Below, piece by piece: positions 24,671 to 32,635 of a DNA stretch of 59,930 nucleotides. Within the stretch, counting starts at the first letter, position 1. Each line of letters starts with the position of its first letter. The DNA is taken from positions 1-59,930 of the forward strand of contig NZ_ALXE01000066.1 in assembly GCF_000295955.2 (NCBI RefSeq). Direction: 5' to 3'. The stretch is from Pantoea sp. A4 (lineage in GTDB: Bacteria > Pseudomonadota > Gammaproteobacteria > Enterobacterales > Enterobacteriaceae). Below the pieces are notes generated by a model. The model was not told the origin of the DNA and did no database searches. It saw nothing but the letters and a program-made list of their open reading frames with translations. The position numbers and the translations under genes were made by a program.

Positions 24671-26062
24671 ATGAGTAACATTCCTGGTGTGCGTATTACT
24701 GAAGTGGATTCATCAAGCCAGGGGGCTGCCGCCGCGAGTGGTCATGTGCCGTTGTTGTTGGGATGTTTTCTGGGCTATAGCGGCGATCCTGACCAGAATG
24801 TTAATGCACCGCTATGGATCGACAGTTATCAGGCCTTTCAGGCGAAATTTGTGCCGTTTGCCCGCACCATCGTTTTAGCGAGTGGTTGGGGAGAACCGAT
24901 TGTTGAAAAGGGGAGTGATAGCAAACAAGGAGAGGAGTCGCCGTTGGATGCATCCCCCTCCGCAGTGGAAAACGAGGTGGCATTCGCTGCAGTGCCGGTA
25001 CCTGAGAATAATCAAATTGTGGTGCTTAAATCATCAGACATCGCTACGGGGGCCGCTGGGGTCAAATGTTATTTTGATAATGGTGGCAGCCCTTGCTATG
25101 TCATGCACTGCGGCAGAGAGCCACAAGGGGAAACAATCGCGGCTTCCTTACAGGAATATAATGATATTACCCTGTACGTGGCGCTTGATGACCCGGCCAA
25201 CGTGGCCATGCAAACCGCTTTTCCGCTATTACAAACAATTAACCCGCAAGCCATGCTGATTACTCATCAGCCGTATCCCGGTACCACGCAACCGCTGCCG
25301 GATAACAGCCAAGTGGCAACCTACACACCGGCACTGAAGTTTGCTGCGCCGGGCGGTGAGCTGGAAGAAGAGAGCACCCTGCTCGCCGGCACCGGTAAAA
25401 CCCTTGCACAACTTAAAGTCAGCGATGATGAAAAGCAAAGAGAGCAATATGCCAATGTCACCGCCAGGCGTAACACGGACCAGTTCGATAGCAGCATTCT
25501 ACGATTCATTACCCTGGCCCCCTCCGGTGGCGTTGCCGGGGCCTTCTGCAAAACGGAACGTGAACGCGGCATCTGGAAAGCACCGGCCAATATTCAACTG
25601 ACGGGTCCCGCGCCGACCCATAACTTCACGCCGCCGCAGCAGGCGGAACTCACTCAAGCCGGTTTTAACCCGCTGCTGTGGTCGCCGCGCACCGGCACGG
25701 TGATCGCCGGGGCCCGCACCGCAGACACCAGGGATCTCAACTGGCGCTTCATCTCGGTACGCCTGCTGTTGAACGCAGTGCAGCGCGATCTCCAGGCGGT
25801 AATCCAACCGCTGGTGTTCGAACTTAACGGGCCACGTAGCTGGCAAGCGGCCACGGCGGGCATCCGCAATTACCTCTACCTGCTGTGGAAACGGGGGGGA
25901 TTACAAGGCGTGACCCCGGAGCAGGCCTTCCAGGTGCAGGTAGCGCTGGGTGAGGATGACGAGGCTCAGGGGATGATGCGCATTCGTGTCGCCCTGGCGC
26001 CGCTCAGACCCGCAGAGTTTATTGAGCTGGAATTTACCCAGCAGCTACAGGTGCTTGCCTGA
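24671..26062 (+). CDS. eCIS contractile sheath protein 3
   Basis: Sheath paralogue close to sheath 2 and 4: arm SNIPGVRITEVDSSSQGAAA, CYFDNGGSPCYVMHCG, ISVRLLLNAVQRDLQAV, LVFELNGPRSWQAATAGIRNY and FIELEFTQQLQVLA. 463 residues, with its own acidic insertion (EKGSDSKQGEESPLDAS) at the position where sheath 2 has a different one. GGAG lies seven bases before the ATG. It is the first gene beyond the internal terminator. Confidence 0.92.
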   Translation: MSNIPGVRITEVDSSSQGAAAASGHVPLLLGCFLGYSGDPDQNVNAPLWIDSYQAFQAKFVPFARTIVLASGWGEPIVEKGSDSKQGEESPLDASPSAVENEVAFAAVPVPENNQIVVLKSSDIATGAAGVKCYFDNGGSPCYVMHCGREPQGETIAASLQEYNDITLYVALDDPANVAMQTAFPLLQTINPQAMLITHQPYPGTTQPLPDNSQVATYTPALKFAAPGGELEEESTLLAGTGKTLAQLKVSDDEKQREQYANVTARRNTDQFDSSILRFITLAPSGGVAGAFCKTERERGIWKAPANIQLTGPAPTHNFTPPQQAELTQAGFNPLLWSPRTGTVIAGARTADTRDLNWRFISVRLLLNAVQRDLQAVIQPLVFELNGPRSWQAATAGIRNYLYLLWKRGGLQGVTPEQAFQVQVALGEDDEAQGMMRIRVALAPLRPAEFIELEFTQQLQVLA

Positions 26063-26134
26063 ATCGACCACCCACCACCTGAACCCGTTCGCCGTCAGCC
26101 GCCCTGCGGCCCGACTGATTCCCAGGAGAAGAGG

Positions 26135-27409
26135 ATGAGCAATTATCCCGGCGTATTTATTAAAGAGAGCAACGGGCTGGCGCTGGCCAGCCCTGGCATG
26201 AGCAAGTTGGTGCCATTGCTGGTAGGGCGTTTTCGCCAGCAGGACAACACGCCACTAAGCCTGAGCTATGGCCCGGTGTGGATTGAAAACTGGCAGCACT
26301 ACTGCCAGCTGTTGCAGGGAACGCAAGTGTGGGTGGAAGTGGATAGCACCGCACTGCCAGACAGCTTAGCGCCAGAACTCAGCGCCGTTCACAGCGCAGC
26401 TTTTGCCCTGCGCAGCTACTTCGAAAACGGCGGCGGCCCTTGTTACATCCTGTCGCTGGCGCAGGATGATGAGATTGTGCGCCTCAGCGAAATCCTTGCT
26501 CAACGGGATGATATCTCGCTGATGGCGCTGATTGATGTGGGCAGCGATGATGAGGCTATTCTGGCGCAACTCGGTAACTTAACTTCACGGTTACCACAGT
26601 CGTTTTTGCTGCTGCGCTATGTGCTCGGCAGTGGCAATCCACGGCGTTACGGCGAGCAAGCACAGAGTGCCTGTTACACGCCGGATCTGGTGCCGCGCCA
26701 ACCGCTCAGCATTAAGGCGTCTGATATCTGGCTCAGCGACCTTGCATGCCGCCTCAGCTCACTGGCGCAGGGGACGGTGGAACAGCGGGAAACCTATCGC
26801 AAGGTCAGGCAGTGGCTCAGTCTCGTCACCGTGGATTATCAGCACCTGAATACCTTCACGCTCTCACCCTGTGCATCCGTTGCAGGGCTTTACTGTCGCA
26901 CTGAACGTGAACTCGGCGTGTGGCAGGCCAGCGCCAATCTCGCGCTGGAGGGCGTTGACCCGCAGCGTGCCATTGGGAACGCTCAGCATGGCGACCTTAA
27001 CGAACGGGGCGTTAACGCCATTCTCTGGCAGCAAGAGAGTGGCACGACGGTGATGGGGGCTCGCACGCTGGCCACCGGTAGCGACAGCAGTTGGCGCTAC
27101 ATCCCGGTGCGGCTGCTGTTTAACACCGTCGAGCGCGATATTCGTAACCTGCTGCTGCCGGTGGTGTATCAACCCAACTCAGCGGGCACCTGGCAGGCGG
27201 CACGGGCGGCGATTAATCACTATCTGCACCGTCTGTGGCAGCAGGGAGGGCTGTATGGGGAAACGCCACAGCAGGCGTTCCAGGTTGAACTGGCGCTGAC
27301 GGCCAGTGAGTTAAGCCTTGGCGTTTTGCGCATCCGCATTGGGCTGGCGGCGCTACGTCCGGTGGAGTTTCTCTGGCTCGACTTCTCACAGGATCTGATG
27401 GCCGCTTAG
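26135..27409 (+). CDS. eCIS contractile sheath protein 4
   Basis: Sheath paralogue of the same subgroup as sheath 2 and 3 but without a low-complexity insertion (424 aa). Arm SNYPGVFIKESNGLALASPG, FENGGGPCYILSLAQDDE, IPVRLLFNTVERDIRNLL, VVYQPNSAGTWQAARAAINHY, and a closing FLWLDFSQDL strand. AGGAGAAGAGG precedes the ATG. Confidence 0.92.
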   Translation: MSNYPGVFIKESNGLALASPGMSKLVPLLVGRFRQQDNTPLSLSYGPVWIENWQHYCQLLQGTQVWVEVDSTALPDSLAPELSAVHSAAFALRSYFENGGGPCYILSLAQDDEIVRLSEILAQRDDISLMALIDVGSDDEAILAQLGNLTSRLPQSFLLLRYVLGSGNPRRYGEQAQSACYTPDLVPRQPLSIKASDIWLSDLACRLSSLAQGTVEQRETYRKVRQWLSLVTVDYQHLNTFTLSPCASVAGLYCRTERELGVWQASANLALEGVDPQRAIGNAQHGDLNERGVNAILWQQESGTTVMGARTLATGSDSSWRYIPVRLLFNTVERDIRNLLLPVVYQPNSAGTWQAARAAINHYLHRLWQQGGLYGETPQQAFQVELALTASELSLGVLRIRIGLAALRPVEFLWLDFSQDLMAA

Positions 27410-27473
27410 GGGCTGCCCACACGTTGGCACGTCTCCTGTTACCTTTCATAAACAGACGTAAAGAGGTTAAGCC

Positions 27474-28670
27474 ATGTCCTTGAACAGTGATTTCAGTCAG
27501 CCCGGCGTCTCTTTTCACCAACAGCTCATTAACATCAGCCAGCGGGAAAAACTCACCGCACTGCCGGTGTTTATTGGTTATGCCGACCATCCTGATGCAC
27601 CGGTACTTGAACGAGCACAGGTCACGTCACTGCAAAACTATTATGACCAGTTTGGCCGTGATGCTGTGCGTAATGGTGGCTATCTCGCCGATGCCATGCG
27701 CCTCTACTTCAGCCATGGTGGTGGCCAGTGCTATGTGATTTCCCTCGGCAAGCTGATCGAAGATGCGCCCTCTGTTGCGGGCTACGAAGAAGCCTTTGCC
27801 CTGCTGGCCGACGAGCCCGCCATTACGCTGGTGGTGCTGCCAGAACTCCCCCTGTTAGATGAGAACCAGTGGGAAAGCGTGGTCAATCAACTGGCTATCT
27901 GCTGCGCCACGAGCCTGAACCTGACGGGGTTAATTGACTATCCGAGTGCGCCTGCTGATGCAGAGAAATACAACGCAAAATGGGGCAATGAACACTGGGC
28001 ACACCTTGCAGGCTATTGGCCGTGGGTGATGGTCAGCGAAGATCCGGCCTTTCCCACGCGTGCGCTGCGTGCCGTACCTCCGGGTGCCGCCGTGGCGGCC
28101 AAAATGCAACAGTCTGATAAGCAACGGGGTATCTGGTACGCCCCCGCTAACCTGCGGCTGGAGCGGGTGCTTAAACCCCAGTATGACCACCTCACACCGG
28201 TCACGTTGTTCCATCCGGATCCCCGCACCGGTCGCTCGGTGAATCAGATCCGCAGTTTCCCCGGTCGCGGCGTTAAAATTTGGGGTTGCCGCACCTTGAG
28301 TAAGCAACCTGACTTGCGCTTTGTCTATCTGCAAAATCAGCGATTGATCAAGTGGATTAAACAGACGCTGAAAGACGCTATGCGCCCTTATGTATTCGAA
28401 CCCAATAATGAAATTACCTGGTATCGGCTGCATGCTGTGGTGCGCCAACAGCTTAAAAGGCTGTGGGAGCAAGGGGGGCTGGCCGGGGGCGTAGAAGATG
28501 ATGCCTATAAAATCAGCGTCGGTCTGGATGAAACCATGTCAGCCAGTGAAATCGCCAGCGGTTTGCTGCGCGTCCGGGTGGCGGTGGCGACCCAACGACC
28601 GGCTGAGTTTATCCATATTAATCTCGACTTCTATCTGACTGCCGAGCATGTCGCGGCCACGGGAGGATAA
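27474..28670 (+). CDS. eCIS sheath protein 5 (Afp4/Pvc4-like)
   Basis: The most divergent and shortest of the five upstream sheath paralogues (398 aa): arm FSQPGVSFHQQLINISQREK, FSHGGGQCYVISLGK, IRSFPGRGVKIWGCRTLSK, YVFEPNNEITWYRLHAVVRQ and FIHINLDFYLTAEH. In Afp/PVC the third sheath type forms the ring next to the baseplate, and the position just before the second tube gene fits that role (inference). Confidence 0.88.
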   Translation: MSLNSDFSQPGVSFHQQLINISQREKLTALPVFIGYADHPDAPVLERAQVTSLQNYYDQFGRDAVRNGGYLADAMRLYFSHGGGQCYVISLGKLIEDAPSVAGYEEAFALLADEPAITLVVLPELPLLDENQWESVVNQLAICCATSLNLTGLIDYPSAPADAEKYNAKWGNEHWAHLAGYWPWVMVSEDPAFPTRALRAVPPGAAVAAKMQQSDKQRGIWYAPANLRLERVLKPQYDHLTPVTLFHPDPRTGRSVNQIRSFPGRGVKIWGCRTLSKQPDLRFVYLQNQRLIKWIKQTLKDAMRPYVFEPNNEITWYRLHAVVRQQLKRLWEQGGLAGGVEDDAYKISVGLDETMSASEIASGLLRVRVAVATQRPAEFIHINLDFYLTAEHVAATGG

Positions 28671-28671
28671 C

Positions 28672-29136
28672 GTGAGCATCTATCAGCCTGAACTGAATCA
28701 CCGTTTTCTCGCCTCTTTTGTCTTGTTGGGCTTAGTGCCAGACCCGTTGAGTTTTAAGTTTGCCAGTATCACCGGGCTAGGCTACCAGCTTCAAACCCGA
28801 TCGATACACGAAGGTGGGCATAACGCCAGCAACCGGGTACTCCCGCAGCGTTCGACCACCTCAAACCTGGTGTTTGAACGGGGTGTGATGATCCCCACGC
28901 CGATGAGCGTGGGGGTGCAGTTGATCCTGAGCGAGTTCCTGACCTCAATCACCTATTTCGACATTACCATCATGCTGTTAGGAGAGTCTGGCATGCCGCA
29001 GTCAATCTGGATGGCGAGTGATGCACTCCCGGTGCGCATGCAATACGGAGCGCTGGATGCCAATTCGGGCCAGCCGCTGATTAACAGCTTTGAGTTTTCC
29101 TGTCGCAGCATTGAATGGCTGGGAGTCAAACTATGA
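28672..29136 (+). CDS. eCIS second tube protein (Afp5/Pvc5-like tube initiator)
   Basis: A gp19-like tube protein (154 aa) with HRFLASFVLLGLVPDPLSFK, SITGLGYQLQTRSIHEGG and a closing FEFSCRSIEWLGVK strand. In Afp/PVC this paralogue begins the tube on the hub. I chose the GTG at 28672 because GGAGG lies five bases upstream; the ATG at 28648 would overlap sheath 5 and has no ribosome site. Confidence 0.87.
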   Translation: MSIYQPELNHRFLASFVLLGLVPDPLSFKFASITGLGYQLQTRSIHEGGHNASNRVLPQRSTTSNLVFERGVMIPTPMSVGVQLILSEFLTSITYFDITIMLLGESGMPQSIWMASDALPVRMQYGALDANSGQPLINSFEFSCRSIEWLGVKL

Positions 29137-29312
29137 CCATTGAAATTCGTGAACTGATCATTGAGGCACGCGTCACTGATGATATCACCGAGCGGCCACC
29201 GGCAGCCTCTCTCACTCCGGTTATCGAAGCGGACCTGGTCAATCGTATCTCGCGCCAGGTGATGAGCCAGGTGATGGCAAAAATACGTGATGAAGCCTGG
29301 AGGTTCAGATGA
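29133..29312 (+). CDS. Small eCIS protein (DUF5908-like, Afp6/Pvc6 position)
   Basis: A 59-residue protein, MTIEIRELIIEARVTDD then a Pro-rich linker and a C-terminal helix (LVNRISRQVMSQVMAKI). Its ATG overlaps the previous stop (ATGA), and its own stop overlaps the next start the same way, so translation is coupled. DUF5908 members occupy this slot in Afp/PVC clusters; their role is unclear. Confidence 0.8.
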   Translation: MTIEIRELIIEARVTDDITERPPAASLTPVIEADLVNRISRQVMSQVMAKIRDEAWRFR

Positions 29313-30040
29313 GTGTTGTCAGCCAACTGAAGAGCATGATTCCCGCCAAAGCGACGTTACATGCGCGCAGTGATGAGGCGTACTCCATCGGGGTTACCGC
29401 ACCGGAACTGCTGCCGTTTCCATTAGGTATTCCTCTGCATTTCAACCCCGACAATTTGCAGACCACCCATACGGCCAGCTACCAGAGTGTCAGCAGCTTA
29501 TCCGGCGGTAAAGACCAGGAGATACGCACTCAGACCAGCGGCGTGACGATGCATCTGTCGTTAACCCTTGATTCCACGCTGCCTGAAAAACGTGTTTATT
29601 CCGTGCAGCAAATTATTGAGGCGTTAACGGTCCTGGTGCATGGCGAAGATATGCTGACCTCGAATCCGGTACGGGTGAAATTTGTTTATGGTCCAACGAC
29701 CTATGAAGGGTTAATGACCAGCCTGAGCATCAACCGCACCTTGTTTAACCGACAGGGCGAACCGATTCAGGCCAGCGTCAGCTTCTCGATTAAAGGCGTG
29801 CATTACAAAACGGATACCACAGTTGGTGCTGGCTTGAAGGTTCCCAATCTGACCGTTCCTGACCTGACAGTGCTGCCTGCGGTTATTGCCCTGATCGCGG
29901 GACTGACAGCGGCTGCGGCTGCTTCGGCGGCTGGCGAGCAGGAGGGGGATAGCGTGGATTACGTGGGCACCGCAGTGGATAACGATTTAGACAGCCTGAA
30001 TCAGCCTCAGGTGGGTGAGAACCTTACGGTCAGCCAGTAA
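29309..30040 (+). CDS. eCIS hub/tube-spike adaptor (Afp7/Pvc7-like, LysM-type CIS tube protein)
   Basis: Matches the N-terminal domain of CIS tube/adaptor proteins: LPFPLGIPLHFNPDNLQTTH, TMHLSLTLDSTL, PVRVKFVYGPTTYEGLMTSL and FNRQGEPIQASVSFSIKG. It joins the first tube ring to the VgrG-like spike. The C-terminal ~60 residues are an Ala-rich hydrophobic helix and an acidic tail; a clear LysM repeat is not obvious, so it may be shortened. ATGA overlap with the preceding gene. Confidence 0.82.
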   Translation: MSVVSQLKSMIPAKATLHARSDEAYSIGVTAPELLPFPLGIPLHFNPDNLQTTHTASYQSVSSLSGGKDQEIRTQTSGVTMHLSLTLDSTLPEKRVYSVQQIIEALTVLVHGEDMLTSNPVRVKFVYGPTTYEGLMTSLSINRTLFNRQGEPIQASVSFSIKGVHYKTDTTVGAGLKVPNLTVPDLTVLPAVIALIAGLTAAAAASAAGEQEGDSVDYVGTAVDNDLDSLNQPQVGENLTVSQ

Positions 30041-30057
30041 TCTGCGGGAGGAACGAG

Positions 30058-31698
30058 ATGGCCAATTATTTGTTAGAAGTAACCGTGGCAGATAAAGTCC
30101 TGGTTGATCCCACTAAAAAAGCCAGCGCGCTCAAAGGGTTTCGGCTGGTTGAGCTCACCACCCTCAGCCGACTCAATGAGGTATCGACAGCCAGGCTGGT
30201 GTTTCAAGGCCCAAAACCAGGCAAAGTGCCGAATCCCGAGGTGGAAGCCGAACTGGCATCGTTCGTGCCGGGCGCTCTGGCCACGATTATGGTGGATAAA
30301 ACCGCGCTGTTTCTGGGACTGCTGACGCGCGCACAACTCTCGATGGATGATAAGTCTCGCACCCTGGAGCTGCACCTCAGCCATGCGCTGCAGTTGCTGA
30401 AGTCAACGTATCAGAGCCAGGTCTGGCCGATGATGACGGATGAAGCGATCCTGCGCCTGATCCTGACGCAGCACGGCATCGTCGCGGGTAAAGTGGAGGG
30501 GATGAAAATCAGCCATCCGCAAATGATTCAGTTCAACTGTTCTGACTGGCGCTATGTGCAAACCCGGCTCAATGCCTGTGGCCTGATGCTCGCCACCAAC
30601 GGCATGGGCGTGGTTTCCGCGATTAAGCCGCTGGCGGCGGGACCGGCTCTGAGTTTGACCCCAAAGGAAGGGGGACTGCGCAGGTTAACCATTACACACA
30701 ACAACGAGCAGCTGGCGAAGGGGATAAAGGTCGGTGGCTGGAACGTGCCAACGCAGAAGCTCCTCCCGGGGGCTGGCCTGCCCGCGATGCTGGGGTTAAT
30801 GGCATACGATACAAAGAGTGTTAAGCCGTTAAACACCGCCACCTGGCAGCAAGGCTATAACATGCTGGATGTGGGCGAAGCGGTTGAGTTAGCCACTGCC
30901 CGCCTGCAAATGAACCATCTCAGTGCTGTCACTGCGGAGCTGACTATTCAAGGTAGTGCCAAAATTGAGCCGGGCAACAGCGTGCTGCTGGCAGGGTTTG
31001 GTCCCGCCAGTGACGGAACGGCGCTGGTGACGGGGGTGCGGCACCGCTTCTCTGCCGCTTCACGGGGTCTGGAAGACTGGGAGACCCTGCTGGAAACAGG
31101 CAGCGAGTATGCGCCACCCATGACCAACGAACGCGTGCCACGCGCGCCGGGCTTGCATGTGGGGGTCATCGGAGAGAATCCCACGGGTCCGCTGCCTGCG
31201 GATAATACGTTGGCTATTGACATCCCGGCGCTCCAGCTCAGCAAACCAACGCCGATTCGGGCTCGCCTCACCAGCCCTTACGCAGGCAAAGGGCATGGCT
31301 TTAGCTTCTACCCGCAACAGGGCGATGAAGTGGTGGTGGCGTTTATTGATGAAGATCCCTGTTACCCGGTGATTCTCGGTTCGATGCACAGCACCCTCAA
31401 TCAGACACCGTTCCTCACCCCGGCAGACGGCGTAGGGATCGTGCATACCAACAGCGAAAAACAGCTAAAGCAGTCTCTCACGCTCAGCCCGGCTACCGGT
31501 ATTACGCTGCAACAGGAGCTGGCCGGGGTGAAAAGTTCACTGGTACTCAATAAAGGAGAAGCCACGCTGGATGTGGATACCAATGCCACCATCAAGGCGA
31601 AAGTGAACATCAAACTGGATGCCACGGCGAAAGCAGAAGTGGCGGGTAAAGCAGGTGTTGATGTCAAAGGGGCGCTGGTCAGCCTGAAACAGGGTTAA
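30058..31698 (+). CDS. eCIS central spike protein (VgrG-like, Afp8/Pvc8)
   Basis: Trimeric hub-spike. Residues 1-~370 are gp27-like (VLVDPTKKASALKGFRLVEL; FNCSDWRYVQTRLNACGLML). Residues ~390-465 are the gp5-type OB fold (ARLTSPYAGKGHGFSFYPQQ and GDEVVVAFIDEDPCYPVILG-SMHS). The end is a repetitive Ala/Lys/Val beta-helix (ATIKAKVNIKLDATAKAEVA) that forms the needle. 546 aa, close to Pvc8. GGAGG precedes the ATG. Confidence 0.93.
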   Translation: MANYLLEVTVADKVLVDPTKKASALKGFRLVELTTLSRLNEVSTARLVFQGPKPGKVPNPEVEAELASFVPGALATIMVDKTALFLGLLTRAQLSMDDKSRTLELHLSHALQLLKSTYQSQVWPMMTDEAILRLILTQHGIVAGKVEGMKISHPQMIQFNCSDWRYVQTRLNACGLMLATNGMGVVSAIKPLAAGPALSLTPKEGGLRRLTITHNNEQLAKGIKVGGWNVPTQKLLPGAGLPAMLGLMAYDTKSVKPLNTATWQQGYNMLDVGEAVELATARLQMNHLSAVTAELTIQGSAKIEPGNSVLLAGFGPASDGTALVTGVRHRFSAASRGLEDWETLLETGSEYAPPMTNERVPRAPGLHVGVIGENPTGPLPADNTLAIDIPALQLSKPTPIRARLTSPYAGKGHGFSFYPQQGDEVVVAFIDEDPCYPVILGSMHSTLNQTPFLTPADGVGIVHTNSEKQLKQSLTLSPATGITLQQELAGVKSSLVLNKGEATLDVDTNATIKAKVNIKLDATAKAEVAGKAGVDVKGALVSLKQG

Positions 31699-31716
31699 CA
31701 AACGGGAAGGTGAAGA

Positions 31717-32160
31717 ATGCCAACATTAGACGAGATCCACGGGCGTGGTTGGGCCTTCCCGCCACGTTTCTCCCTCAACAGCGGCGCAGCACTGGCGGCC
31801 AACTACGTAGAAGATATCCAGCAGAGCCTGCGCATTCTGTTCAATACGCTTCCGCTGGAACGGGTGATGCACGCCGGCTACGGCTGTGACCTGCATGAAG
31901 TGGTTTTTGCTAACGTGAATGCGGATTTGCTCCAGCGGATTACCACGCTGGTCCGCGAAAGTATCACCCGTTATGAACCCAGGGTCGCACTCCTCAACGT
32001 TGAGGCGTTGTTTGAGGATGTCAGCGTGCTGCGCACCGGGCAGTCGGGTTTCAACGTGCTACGGTTACAGGTTTCCTACAAAATTCAGGGTTCTGACATC
32101 GTGCTAACCGAAGAGGGGTTCATGGATGTCGCGGACGGGCGAAGCGGGGTATTTGCATGA
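31717..32160 (+). CDS. eCIS baseplate wedge protein, GPW/gp25 family (Afp9/Pvc9)
   Basis: gp25-like sheath initiator (147 aa): AANYVEDIQQSLRILFNTLP, ERVMHAGYGCDLHEVVF and LLQRITTLVRESITRYEPRV are the gp25 signature. The C-terminal strand FNVLRLQVSYKIQGSDI would take part in sheath handshake. ATGA overlap with the next gene. Confidence 0.92.
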   Translation: MPTLDEIHGRGWAFPPRFSLNSGAALAANYVEDIQQSLRILFNTLPLERVMHAGYGCDLHEVVFANVNADLLQRITTLVRESITRYEPRVALLNVEALFEDVSVLRTGQSGFNVLRLQVSYKIQGSDIVLTEEGFMDVADGRSGVFA

Positions 32161-32591
32161 GCAAATTTATTGTGGTGACCGGCGATAAGGTGATCTATGA
32201 CCCCACTTTTTTGACCCGGACCGTGGTGCCGGTGCCGGCGGTGATGACCGGTACCGGCCATGCCGATATTAATAAACTAAAGGTCTGCGTCGCCGCAGAT
32301 ATCAATCAACTCTCCACCAAAGTGATGTTGACCACGTATACCGCACCGCCGTATACCGTGCCGGGCACCTGCAAGCTGGAGATTCAGGCTTTAAACGCCG
32401 ACCAGCTTCAGGTCTGGTGTGACAGTAAAGGCAACGTCATCACCGTGGGGACGAAGTTTATCGCCGTGTGTACCGGCATAACACCGGCCACCCTTCCGCC
32501 ACCCGCCTCAACCCCCGATCCCACTGTTGGGTCACCGATGATCGGCACCGGCAGCTTTATAAATAGTCAGTTCTTCGTCACCGCTGGTTAA
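32157..32591 (+). CDS. eCIS spike-tip protein (Afp10/Pvc10 position)
   Basis: A 144-residue protein, rich in Val, Thr, Pro and Gly, with a repeated short-strand pattern (TRTVVPVPAVMTGTGHADIN; FIAVCTGITPATLPPPAST). It lies directly after the gp25-like gene, where Afp/PVC clusters encode the PAAR-like tip. I cannot see canonical PAAR motifs, so the call rests mainly on position and composition. Confidence 0.7.
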   Translation: MSKFIVVTGDKVIYDPTFLTRTVVPVPAVMTGTGHADINKLKVCVAADINQLSTKVMLTTYTAPPYTVPGTCKLEIQALNADQLQVWCDSKGNVITVGTKFIAVCTGITPATLPPPASTPDPTVGSPMIGTGSFINSQFFVTAG

Positions 32592-32635
32592 ATCTTACTC
32601 GCCTGCTTTTTCGGCCCTGACCGCAGGATACTTCT

